Shown here one piece after another: positions 1 to 7,396 of a stretch of DNA of 33,163 nucleotides. Below the pieces are notes generated by a model. The model saw only the letters and a program-made list of their open reading frames with translations. It had not been told where the DNA came from and ran no database searches. How positions within the stretch are numbered: position 1 is the first letter of the stretch; each line of letters begins with the position of its first letter. Location: the NCBI GenBank assembly GCA_028873845.1, contig JAPPNO010000002.1:1-33163 (forward strand). Direction: 5' to 3'. The position numbers and the translations under genes were made by a program. This stretch comes from Gemmatimonadota bacterium (GTDB lineage Bacteria; Gemmatimonadota; Gemmatimonadetes; Longimicrobiales; Gaopeijiaceae).

Positions 1-16
1 GCCTTCGACTCCCCTA

Positions 17-22
17 AAGATA
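17..22 (-). promoter_or_regulatory. -10-like element TATCTT after pdxJ
   Basis: Read on the minus strand this is CGC-TATCTT-TAG. It lies just past the pdxJ stop and points out of the left edge. It has the same form as elements upstream of recA (TATCTT), alaS and glmM (both TAGCTT). No convincing -35 is visible. It may drive the next gene to the left, outside the window. Confidence 0.25.
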
Positions 23-51
23 GCGGTCGCGGTTTTCTGCGGCGCAGACTC

Positions 52-822
52 CTAGAAGCCGATCGGGGGAACCCAGCTGCCGGGTTCGGGGACCCGCGTG
101 GGCGCGGCCAGAACGATCTCCTTCATCTCGCGCACGGCCCGCTCCAGCCCCACCAGCACCGCGCGCGAAACCACGCTGTGCCCGATGTTGAGCTCCTCTA
201 TGTGCGGCAGGGCGGCGACCGGGACCACGTTCTCGTAGGTGAGGCCGTGGCCGGCGTGGACCGCCAGGCCCAGGGCGTGGCCGCGGGCCGCCGCGCCGGC
301 CAGCCGGGTGAGCTCGGCGGCCTTCTCGCCGTCGCCGGACGCGTTGGCGTATTCGCCCGTGTGGAGCTCCACGGCGTTGGCGCCGAGGGCGGCGGAACGG
401 TCGAGGGCATCGGGGTCGGGGTCGATGAAGAGCGAGGTCCGGGTCCCGGCCGCCTCGAGACGGCGGAGCGACGCGCCCACGGCGTCCCGCACCGAAGCGG
501 AGGCCAGGTTGAGGCCGCCCTCGGTGGTGACCTCTTCGCGCTTCTCGGGCACCAGCGTGGCCTGCATGGGCGCGAGCGCCACGGCGATGTCGACCACGGG
601 GTCGGCGGCGGCGAGCTCGAAGTTGATCCCGGTGCGTACCGTCTCGGCGAGGAGGCGCACGTCGCGGTCGTTGATGTGGCGACGGTCTTCGCGCAGGTGG
701 ATGGTGATGCCGTCGGCGCCGCCCAGCTCGGCCAGCACGGCCGCGCGGACCGGGTCGGGCTCGTCGGTGCGGCGCGCCTGCCGTACGGTGGCGACATGGT
801 CGATGTTGATGTACAGCCTCAT
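52..822 (-). CDS. pdxJ: Pyridoxine 5'-phosphate synthase PdxJ
   Basis: Cytosolic TIM-barrel enzyme that condenses 1-deoxy-D-xylulose 5-phosphate with 3-amino-2-oxopropyl phosphate to pyridoxine 5'-phosphate, the last step of the DXP-dependent vitamin B6 pathway. The N-terminus [17 protein letters not shown] is the family signature; [14 protein letters not shown], the NFELA strand, the [15 protein letters not shown] loop and the C-terminal [16 protein letters not shown] phosphate loop follow in order. The 256-residue length is normal. The start at 822 is chosen because the signature begins there and AAAGGAG lies 9 nt upstream; the frame is open 30 codons further but that part shows no conservation. 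It is the last gene of the long minus-strand run, 82 nt after hflX. PdxJ is usually beside acpS, which may lie outside the window. Confidence 0.97.
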   Translation of the reverse strand: MRLYINIDHVATVRQARRTDEPDPVRAAVLAELGGADGITIHLREDRRHINDRDVRLLAETVRTGINFELAAADPVVDIAVALAPMQATLVPEKREEVTTEGGLNLASASVRDAVGASLRRLEAAGTRTSLFIDPDPDALDRSAALGANAVELHTGEYANASGDGEKAAELTRLAGAAARGHALGLAVHAGHGLTYENVVPVAALPHIEELNIGHSVVSRAVLVGLERAVREMKEIVLAAPTRVPEPGSWVPPIGF

Positions 823-904
823 GCCGTGGACTCCTTTGTGGGGATCAGCCTCGAAATGTACCAGCGCGGCCGCCGGGCGAGACCCGTTGGGGGTTCCCGG
901 GCGG

Positions 905-2185
905 CTACCCACACTCGGTGACGCGCACGCCGCCCCGCGACCGGAGCCGTCCGATCAGCGCGGGCGGCGCCTTCGCGACCACCGTGAGCGTATGCCCGTC
1001 CTGGGAGCGCGAAAGCACCTCCCCTTCCTCGTAGAGCGCAGCCAGCGCCTTCCCCTCCCCCGCGGGCATCTCCACGCTCACCCTGCGCAGCCGGGACCGG
1101 ACGCGGTCGCGCAGCTCCGACCGAAGCGGCTTCAGCGTCGAGGGCCTGAGCGCCGAGGTGAAGACCGTGGCGCGCGAACCGGGGGCGGCGGCCCGCCTTC
1201 GAAGCGCCAGCAGCTCGTCGCCGGGAAGAAGGTCGATCTTGTTGAACACCACGATGCGGGGACGTTTTCGGATGCCGAGATCCTCCAGCACCGAACGCAC
1301 CACCGCCCTCTGGGCGTCCCGGTCCGGGTGCGAGGCGTCGATTACGTGCAGCAGCACGTCCGCCTCGCGGGCCTCCTCCAGCGTGGACCGGAAGGAGGCG
1401 ACGAGGTGGTGGGGGAGCTTGCGGATGAAGCCGACGGTGTCGGTGACCAGCGCTTCGTGCCCGTTGTCGAGGGGGACGACGCGGGTCGAGGCGTCCAGCG
1501 TGGCGAACAGGCGGTCCTCGATGAACTGTTCGGTGCCCGAGAGCGCCTGCAGGACGGACGACTTTCCTGCGTTCGTGTACCCCACCAGCGCCGTGCGAAA
1601 CCGCCCCTCCCTGCGCTTGCGGCGGGTGGCCTCGGCCCGCGCGACGGCCTTGAGCTTGCGCCGCAACTCGGCGATGCGGGTGCCGATGAGCCTCCGGTCG
1701 GTCTCGAGCTGCGTCTCGCCGGGACCCCGCAGTCCGATCCCCCCGCGAATGCGCGAGAGGTGGATCCACATGCGCCTGAGCCGGGGAAGCAGGTACTGGA
1801 GCTGCGCCAGTTCGACCTGCAGACGGGCCTCGTAGGTGCGCGCCCGGGTGGCGAAGATGTCCAGGATCAGCTCGGCGCGGTCCATGACCCGCACACCGCA
1901 CAGCGTCTCCAGGTTCTTGCCCTGCGCGGGGGTCAGCTCGTCGTCGAAGATGACCAGGTCGGCCTCGCGTTCCCGCACCAGCTCGGCCAGTTCGCCGGCC
2001 TTGCCCCTGCCGAGGTAGTACCGTGGCCTGGGCGAATCCAGGCGCTGCGCCAGCCGGCCCACGACCAGTCCGCCGGCCGTGTCGGTCAGCCGGGTTAGCT
2101 CGGCCAGGTGTTCCGTGCCGTCGCCGGCTCCGCCGCCGCTCCGTGGTGTAGCGACGAGAATCGCCCGCTCGACGGGCGTCTGCAT
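905..2185 (-). CDS. hflX: GTPase HflX
   Basis: Ribosome-associated GTPase that splits stalled or heat-damaged 70S ribosomes. The protein has 426 residues, as usual. The N-terminal HflX domain carries GRGKAGEL (about 59-66) and the glycine-rich segment around 147-165 ([17 protein letters not shown]), followed by a long basic helix. The G domain shows G1 GYTNAGKS (202-209), G3 DTVGF (249-253) and G4 NKID (315-318). It lies 27 nt downstream of rarA and 82 nt upstream of pdxJ, so it is probably cotranscribed. No clear Shine-Dalgarno precedes the ATG, so the exact start is less certain than the identity. Confidence 0.97.
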   Translation of the reverse strand: MQTPVERAILVATPRSGGGAGDGTEHLAELTRLTDTAGGLVVGRLAQRLDSPRPRYYLGRGKAGELAELVREREADLVIFDDELTPAQGKNLETLCGVRVMDRAELILDIFATRARTYEARLQVELAQLQYLLPRLRRMWIHLSRIRGGIGLRGPGETQLETDRRLIGTRIAELRRKLKAVARAEATRRKRREGRFRTALVGYTNAGKSSVLQALSGTEQFIEDRLFATLDASTRVVPLDNGHEALVTDTVGFIRKLPHHLVASFRSTLEEAREADVLLHVIDASHPDRDAQRAVVRSVLEDLGIRKRPRIVVFNKIDLLPGDELLALRRRAAAPGSRATVFTSALRPSTLKPLRSELRDRVRSRLRRVSVEMPAGEGKALAALYEEGEVLSRSQDGHTLTVVAKAPPALIGRLRSRGGVRVTECG

Positions 2186-2212
2186 GTCCAGGAGCTGGGT
2201 CGGAATGGCGGG

Positions 2213-3604
2213 CTACCTCCTCTTGCGGGCCCACTCGGCCAGGCGCCGCCGCAGCTCGGCCTCCCAGCCGGCGTCGCCGGGATCGTAGAAGCTCTCGCCG
2301 GTCATGCCATCGGGCAGGTAGTGCTGGCGCGACACGCCGCCGGGCTGGTCGGGGTCGTAGAGGTAGTCCTCGCCATGCCCGAGATCCTTCATGAGGCGCG
2401 TCGGGGCGTTGCGAAGGTGGAGGGGGACGGCTTCGCCGGGGGTCTCGCGGGCCCGGTTCAGCGCCCTGCCCCACCCCTTGTACAGGCGGTTCGACTTGGG
2501 GGCACCGGCCAGGTACACGGCGGCCTGGGCGAGCGCCAGCTCCCCTTCGGGCGACCCCAGGAAGCGGTAGGCGTCCCGGCAGGCCATGGCAACGCCCACG
2601 GCGTGGGGATCCGCAAGGCCGATGTCTTCCGACGCCATGCGCACCAAGCGGCGCGCTATGTACAATGGGTCTTCACCCGCGTCGAGCATGCGGCCCAGCC
2701 AGTAGAGCGCGGCGTCGGGGTCGCCGCCGCGCACGGACTTGTGCAACGCCGAGATGTGGTCGTAGTGCTGGTCGCCGGACTTGTCGTAGACGGCGAAGCG
2801 GCGCTGGACGGCGGTCTCGACGGTTTCCAGGGTGAGGGTGCCGTCTTCGCCCGCCAGTCCGGCGGCTCGTTCCAGAATCCCGAGTGCGCGCCGCGCGTCG
2901 CCGTCCGCGGCTTCGGCGATTCGGTCGATGATGCCGGCGGCGGCGGAGATGCCGGTGCCGCCCAGGCCGCGGCCGCCGTCGGCGAGGGCGTCCGCGACAA
3001 TGCGGGCGAGGTCCCGGGGGGACAGGGAATCGAGGACGACGACGGGGGCGCGGGAAAGCAGCGGACGCACGACCTCGAAGCTGGGGTTTTCCGTAGTGGC
3101 GCCGATGAGGACGATGTCGCCGGTCTCGACAACGGGCAGGAAGGCGTCCTGCTGCGCCTTGTTGAACCGGTGGATCTCGTCGCAGAAGAGGATGGTTCCG
3201 CGTCCGGTCGCCTGGCGGCGGGTGCGCGCCTCGGCGATGATCTCGCGTACCCGCGCGACCCCCTCGGTGACCGCGCTGAATGCCACGAAGGATGCGTCGG
3301 CCGAGCCGGCCACGAGGCGGGCCAGGGTGGTCTTCCCCGAGCCGGGCGGTCCCCACATGATGAAGCTCGACACCTGCCCGCTCTCGATCATGGCGCGTAG
3401 TGGGCCTCCCGGGCCGACGACCTTTTGCTGGCCGCGGAACTCGTCCAGGGTGAGGGGGCGCATGCGGGCGGCGAGGGGGGCGGGGTGGGCGGGGTCGGAG
3501 GGAGAGCGGGTGGCGTGGGAAGGTCCCCGGGCGGGATCGGTGGTGTGCGGGCGTCCGCCCGCCGCAGGGTCGCCGCCGGGGAAGAGTTCGAGGGTGTCGG
3601 TCAT
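2213..3604 (-). CDS. rarA: Replication-associated recombination protein A (AAA+ ATPase)
   Basis: MgsA/RarA clamp-loader-like AAA+ ATPase acting at stalled replication forks. Of 463 residues, the first ~42 are a low-complexity Pro/Ala/Asp-rich extension before the conserved PLAARMRP (about 43-50). Walker A is GPPGSGKT (85-92), Walker B ILFCDE followed by IHRFNKAQQD (138-152), sensor 1 GATTENP (168-174). The C-terminal part has the family's ALYWLGRMLDAGEDPLYIARR and MASEDIGLADP motifs. The start ATG (3602-3604) overlaps the cca stop as ATGA; the frame stays open upstream inside cca, but the motif MTDTLELFPG and the coupling favour this start. Confidence 0.96.
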   Translation of the reverse strand: MTDTLELFPGGDPAAGGRPHTTDPARGPSHATRSPSDPAHPAPLAARMRPLTLDEFRGQQKVVGPGGPLRAMIESGQVSSFIMWGPPGSGKTTLARLVAGSADASFVAFSAVTEGVARVREIIAEARTRRQATGRGTILFCDEIHRFNKAQQDAFLPVVETGDIVLIGATTENPSFEVVRPLLSRAPVVVLDSLSPRDLARIVADALADGGRGLGGTGISAAAGIIDRIAEAADGDARRALGILERAAGLAGEDGTLTLETVETAVQRRFAVYDKSGDQHYDHISALHKSVRGGDPDAALYWLGRMLDAGEDPLYIARRLVRMASEDIGLADPHAVGVAMACRDAYRFLGSPEGELALAQAAVYLAGAPKSNRLYKGWGRALNRARETPGEAVPLHLRNAPTRLMKDLGHGEDYLYDPDQPGGVSRQHYLPDGMTGESFYDPGDAGWEAELRRRLAEWARKRR

Positions 3605-4959
3605 CGTGGCGGCCGCGCCGGTTTCATGGCCGCGACCTTCTGCAGCAGGGTGGCGCGGTCGTTCAGCGCCGGGTCTTCCCATACGGCCTCCAAGAGGGAG
3701 CGCAGGGCAGCGCCGATACCGGGGCCGGGAAGCCAACCCTGCGCGACCAGGTCGCGTCCCGCGACGGGGAGGTCGCCGACACTCGTGGGGATGCCGGCGG
3801 CGCGGTCGCCCCGGATGCCGGCGGCGACCCGATCGACCTTGTCCGTGTCGGTGCACGTCGGAGCGGCCCGGGCGACCGCCCGCCAGATGCGGAGCATGTC
3901 CTCCACGCCCGACGGTCCCGATCGAGCGATGTCGGCCACCCACCGGCGCCTCGCAAACGGATCGGCCGCAATCCCCGCCGCCGGCGCCAGACCTCCGCGG
4001 GCCGCCGCTCCGATTCTCTCCGCGTCCGCGTTGGAGAAGCGCAGGCGGGTGAGGAGGCCGGCGACCCGGCCAGGGGTCGCATCCCCCGGCTTCATGCCGA
4101 ACAGGAGGAGGGCCGCCATGCGGAGCAGCCAGTCACCCCGATCGAGGACGTCCACGGTTGCCAACGCCTCCGGCGACACGCCTTCCCGAAGCTCGGGGAG
4201 GATTCGCGCCAGCGCTCCCGACCGCTGGTACAACACCAGCGACCGGGATGGATGCGGCCCGGCGAGCACCTTCTGCAGTTCTTCGCGGACCCGTTCCATC
4301 GACAGCCTCGACAGTCCCGGCACGGCCTCCACCAGGCCGTCCCAGGTGGCCGGGTCGATCCTCATGTCGAGCGCACCGGCGAAGCGAAGTCCGCGCAGGA
4401 CGCGCAGATAGTCTTCGCGGAAGCGTTCCCGGGGCGATCCGACCGCACGCAGGACGCGGTCCTGCAGGTCTTCGCGGCCACCGTGAAGGTCGCGCAGTTC
4501 CCGGTGGCGCGGATGCCACGCCATGGCGTTCACCGTGAAATCACGCCGCGCCAGGTCCTCGTCCAGGGTCTGGGCGAAGGCCACCCTCGCCTTGCGTCCG
4601 TACGTGATCACATCGTGGCGGAAGGTGGTGACCTCGTAGAGGACTTCGTCGGAGCCGAAGACCCCGATCGTTCCGTATTCCTCGCCGAGACGTACGGTCC
4701 GCCGCCCAAAGAGCCGCCGCACCTGGCCCGGCGTGGCACGCGTGGCAAGATCCCAGTCCCCCGCGCCGGCACGAATTCCCTGGAGCGCATCCCGTACCGC
4801 TCCCCCGACGGCCCAGGTCTCGAATCCCTCGTCCTCGAGCTTCCTGATCAGTGCGCGTACGGCATCCGGGACTCGGATCCGCGGTTCGGGCGCCCCGCCG
4901 CTGTCGGACAGGCCTCGCCGTCCCTTCTCCGTTCCTTCATATGTCACTTTAGATTTCAC
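3601..4959 (-). CDS. cca: CCA tRNA nucleotidyltransferase / poly(A) polymerase family
   Basis: Class II nucleotidyltransferase that adds or repairs the 3' CCA end of tRNA; poly(A) polymerase is the alternative for this family. In 452 residues one sees the nucleotide-binding GGAVRD (52-57), the metal-binding DWD (68-70), RRDFTVNAMAW, the REDYLRVLRGLRFA helix and a helical C-terminal body. The start is inferred: a GTG (4957-4959) overlaps the stop of the preceding SDR gene as GTGA, the same arrangement as several neighbours, and no later start precedes the conserved core. It overlaps rarA by 4 nt. No HD domain is evident. With alaS at the head of the operon this adds a second tRNA-maturation function. 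Confidence 0.93.
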   Translation of the reverse strand: MKSKVTYEGTEKGRRGLSDSGGAPEPRIRVPDAVRALIRKLEDEGFETWAVGGAVRDALQGIRAGAGDWDLATRATPGQVRRLFGRRTVRLGEEYGTIGVFGSDEVLYEVTTFRHDVITYGRKARVAFAQTLDEDLARRDFTVNAMAWHPRHRELRDLHGGREDLQDRVLRAVGSPRERFREDYLRVLRGLRFAGALDMRIDPATWDGLVEAVPGLSRLSMERVREELQKVLAGPHPSRSLVLYQRSGALARILPELREGVSPEALATVDVLDRGDWLLRMAALLLFGMKPGDATPGRVAGLLTRLRFSNADAERIGAAARGGLAPAAGIAADPFARRRWVADIARSGPSGVEDMLRIWRAVARAAPTCTDTDKVDRVAAGIRGDRAAGIPTSVGDLPVAGRDLVAQGWLPGPGIGAALRSLLEAVWEDPALNDRATLLQKVAAMKPARPPR

Positions 4960-5723
4960 CCTGCAAGCACCGATCCCCCATTGACATTGAGTATCTCGCC
5001 CGTGATGTGACGGGCCAGTGGCGAGCAGAGCATGACGATCGGACCGGCCACGTCCTCGGCGGTCGCGACCCTGCCGATCGGGATGGCCGCCTCGATCGCC
5101 GCCCGGTCTTCGCCCCGGAGCGCATCCTCGGACATCTCGGTATCGATCCACCCGGGGGCCACCGCGTTGACGGTGATGCCCCGCCCTCCCACCTCGCTGC
5201 AGAGCCCCTTCACCAGTGAAATGATCGCGCCCTTGCTCGCGGCGTAGTCCGAGTGGCAGGCCTCGCCCCGCTGTCCCGCCGTCGAGCTGACCAGCACCAC
5301 GCGGCCGCCGTCGGCCATGCGGCGAATCGCCCCGCGGGTCGTGAAGAAGATCGAGTCCAGGTTCACGGCGATGGTGCGATGCCAACGCTCGTCGTCCATT
5401 TCGGACAGGGGAATGTCGGCCACCGGCCAGATTCCCGCGTTGCCGACGAAGATGTCGAGTCCCCCGAATTCCTCGTCGACGCGGCGGAAGAGACGGTCCG
5501 CGGCGGCCCGGTCGGAGAGATCGCCGGCTTCGGCCCAGCCGCGCACCCCCAGGGCACAGGCCTCGTCGACCACGCGGCGTGCCTCGTCCGCACGGCTCCG
5601 GTATGAAATCCCCACATCGGCGCCGGCCCGCGCAAGAAGTCGCACGGTCGCGGCTCCCACACCGCGCGACCCCCCCGTCACCAGCGCACGTTTTCCGGCC
5701 AGATCCAGGTTCACACCCGTCAC
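4956..5723 (-). CDS. SDR-family oxidoreductase (FabG-like)
   Basis: Classical short-chain dehydrogenase, 255 residues, Rossmann fold. Cofactor motif TGGSRGVG (17-24), NAG (95-97), structural Asn in NLDS (111), catalytic triad Ser137, Tyr150 and Lys154 (YAASK), then the PGWIDTEM segment. The end LNVNGGSVLAG is FabG-like. The substrate cannot be read from sequence; 3-oxoacyl-ACP reductase is a default label, and a sugar substrate is possible because it sits between gmhA and cca, not with fatty-acid genes. The GTG start (5721-5723) overlaps the gmhA stop as GTGA and has GGAGG 7 nt upstream. The gene ends in another GTGA overlap with cca. Confidence 0.9.
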   Translation of the reverse strand: MTGVNLDLAGKRALVTGGSRGVGAATVRLLARAGADVGISYRSRADEARRVVDEACALGVRGWAEAGDLSDRAAADRLFRRVDEEFGGLDIFVGNAGIWPVADIPLSEMDDERWHRTIAVNLDSIFFTTRGAIRRMADGGRVVLVSSTAGQRGEACHSDYAASKGAIISLVKGLCSEVGGRGITVNAVAPGWIDTEMSEDALRGEDRAAIEAAIPIGRVATAEDVAGPIVMLCSPLARHITGEILNVNGGSVLAG

Positions 5724-6307
5724 TCTTGTTCCTCCATGGCGGATTTTTCGACGTAGTCGCACACAATATGGCCGATCGCGAGGTGGATTTCCTGTGCGCG
5801 CGAGATTCGGCCGGTGGGCACGACTACGGAAACGTCAACCAGGGAGCGCAGACGTCCGCCTCCCCGGGCCAGGAGCGCGACGGTGGAGAGCCCCGCCCGC
5901 GACGCGGCCCCGGCGGCCCGGATCAGGTTCTCCGACTCCCCGGATGTCGAGAGCAGGACGAGCAGGTCTCCGGGTCTTCCCAGTGCCTCCACCTGTCGGG
6001 CGAAGACCTGGTCATAGCCGAGGTCGTTGGCGCACGCCGTAAGTACCGAGGTGTCGGTGGTGAGGGCGATGGCCGGAAGCGCCCGGCGGTCCCTGACGAG
6101 CCGGACCACGTACTCGGCGGCCAGGTGCTGGGCGTCGGCCGCGGATCCCCCGTTGCCACAGAAAAGGAGCTTGCCGCCCGCCTCGACGGTGGCACGGGCG
6201 AGTTCGGCGCAGGCCGCGATCTCGGCGCCGTGAAAGTCGGCCGTCATCCGGACCAGCTCCGACAGCTGATACAGTTCGTCCCTGGCGAATCCCGCGATGT
6301 CAGACAT
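5720..6307 (-). CDS. gmhA: SIS-domain sugar isomerase, GmhA-type (phosphoheptose isomerase)
   Basis: SIS-fold isomerase, 195 residues, matching the GmhA family, which converts sedoheptulose 7-phosphate to D-glycero-D-manno-heptose 7-phosphate for ADP-heptose/LPS core synthesis. Visible motifs: CGNGGSAADAQHLAAEYVVR (50-69), the TTDTSVLTACANDLGYDQVF segment (83-102), STSGESENL (120-128), and a C-terminal helix with HLAIGHIVCDYVE. ATG 6305-6307 has GGAAGGTGG just upstream and overlaps the PHP gene by 8 nt. DiaA, a related DnaA-binding SIS protein, is the main alternative; nothing else of the heptose pathway (hldE, gmhB) is in the window, so the role is inferred from family. Confidence 0.87.
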   Translation of the reverse strand: MSDIAGFARDELYQLSELVRMTADFHGAEIAACAELARATVEAGGKLLFCGNGGSAADAQHLAAEYVVRLVRDRRALPAIALTTDTSVLTACANDLGYDQVFARQVEALGRPGDLLVLLSTSGESENLIRAAGAASRAGLSTVALLARGGGRLRSLVDVSVVVPTGRISRAQEIHLAIGHIVCDYVEKSAMEEQE

Positions 6308-7103
6308 CGGACCACCTTCCGGCCGAGTGGGAGAGGGGTTCGCGGATCGCCAGCGGGGGCACCGGCAACGGACGCTTTCCCTCGAAGAGACGGGCGGGGT
6401 TGACACGCGCGAGCAGGTCGAGCTGGGGATTGCCGCCGAGGCGTCGCAGTTCGTCCGTGCCCGGTTCGAGGTAGAGTGTATAGCCGCGCCGACCATGGAA
6501 ATCGGACGAGAGATAGTCGACAAGACCCTGCTGGAGGAAGCGGCGCACCAGCGCCCTGGGTTTTGGACCGTACTGGCCCGTCAGCGAGCCGTAGTTCGAC
6601 TGCAGATAGGCACCTGCATCCTTCCACGCGTGCACGATACGCAGTTCCCGGTCGATCCCGTGGTAGCGCTCGGGGTGGGCAAGAACCGGGATGTAGCCCG
6701 AATCGACCAGCCGCGAGAGCATGTCGGGCGAACCCAGCCGGGCCATGAACGCCGGCCATTCGACGAGGACGAAGTCCGTGCCGCCGAGGCGCATGCGGGG
6801 GTGCGAGAGATCCGGTGCGGGCGCATCGAGCCTGACCTCGAAGCCCCGCCTGAAATCGAGCCCTGGCCAGGTCGCCCGCACCGCGTCCCGGACGCGCCGC
6901 CACCTGCGGTCCATGTAGTCCATGGCGGGGTCGAACCGGGAGCTGGTGAGGAGGGAAGCGCGGAAGTGGGGGGTGGTGATGATCCTGTCGACGCCCGCCG
7001 CGGTCATGAGGCCGATCGCGTGCAGGGAGTCGTCCAGGTTGCGAGAGCCGTCGTCCACGGTCGGGACGAGGTGGCTGTGGAAGTCGGCGTAGCCGCCGGT
7101 CAC
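6300..7103 (-). CDS. PHP-domain phosphoesterase, CpsB/CapC (YwqE)-type tyrosine phosphatase
   Basis: Metal-dependent PHP hydrolase of about 267 residues. The metal-site motifs are in family order: DFHSHLVPTVDDGS near the N-terminus, TPHF, the acidic GFEVRLD, LAHPERY, and SDFHGR near the C-terminus. The YwqE/CpsB group removes phosphate from bacterial tyrosine kinases controlling capsule export, but no BY-kinase or Wzx/Wzy gene is seen here, so the partner is unknown. The GTG start (7101-7103) is preferred because it overlaps the previous stop as GTGA and has GGA 8 nt upstream; an ATG at 7122-7124 is the alternative. It overlaps gmhA by 8 nt. Confidence 0.87.
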   Translation of the reverse strand: MTGGYADFHSHLVPTVDDGSRNLDDSLHAIGLMTAAGVDRIITTPHFRASLLTSSRFDPAMDYMDRRWRRVRDAVRATWPGLDFRRGFEVRLDAPAPDLSHPRMRLGGTDFVLVEWPAFMARLGSPDMLSRLVDSGYIPVLAHPERYHGIDRELRIVHAWKDAGAYLQSNYGSLTGQYGPKPRALVRRFLQQGLVDYLSSDFHGRRGYTLYLEPGTDELRRLGGNPQLDLLARVNPARLFEGKRPLPVPPLAIREPLSHSAGRWSDV

Positions 7104-7396
7104 CCCGGCTTTCCGGGGGTCCATTCCCTTGCGATCCGTCTGGTGATGTCGTCCAGCGAGGCCCCACCGCTCCCGCGTACCGCCCGGAGGCACGCGTAGG
7201 TGAGGTAGGCGTCGGCGGTCAGAAGGGCGAATCCGGCGTCACGGCTCCGGGTATCGCCGGCGTTGTACGCCTCGATCTGCGCCTCGGCGGCGGCGAGCAG
7301 GTTGGCGAGCGACACCGGGCCCTTCAAGTCGAGGAACGATCGAAAGGCAGCCGGGACCGGGCGGCCCTGGCGATCGATCCACTCGGCGACAGTCAC
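7100..7396 (-). CDS. Conserved-looking small protein of unknown function (98 aa)
   Basis: I do not recognise the family. The protein is soluble, predicted mainly helical, with a GPVSLANLLAAAEAQIEAYNAG helix and a DAGFALLTADAYLTYACLRAVRG segment; no signal peptide, membrane span or metal motif is seen. The GTG start (7394-7396) overlaps the alaS stop as GTGA, with GGGAG 8 nt upstream, and its stop overlaps the PHP gene's GTG in the same way. This double coupling between alaS and a PHP phosphoesterase supports it being a real gene. An open frame continues upstream inside alaS but has no sense there. Confidence 0.75.
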   Translation of the reverse strand: MTVAEWIDRQGRPVPAAFRSFLDLKGPVSLANLLAAAEAQIEAYNAGDTRSRDAGFALLTADAYLTYACLRAVRGSGGASLDDITRRIAREWTPGKPG

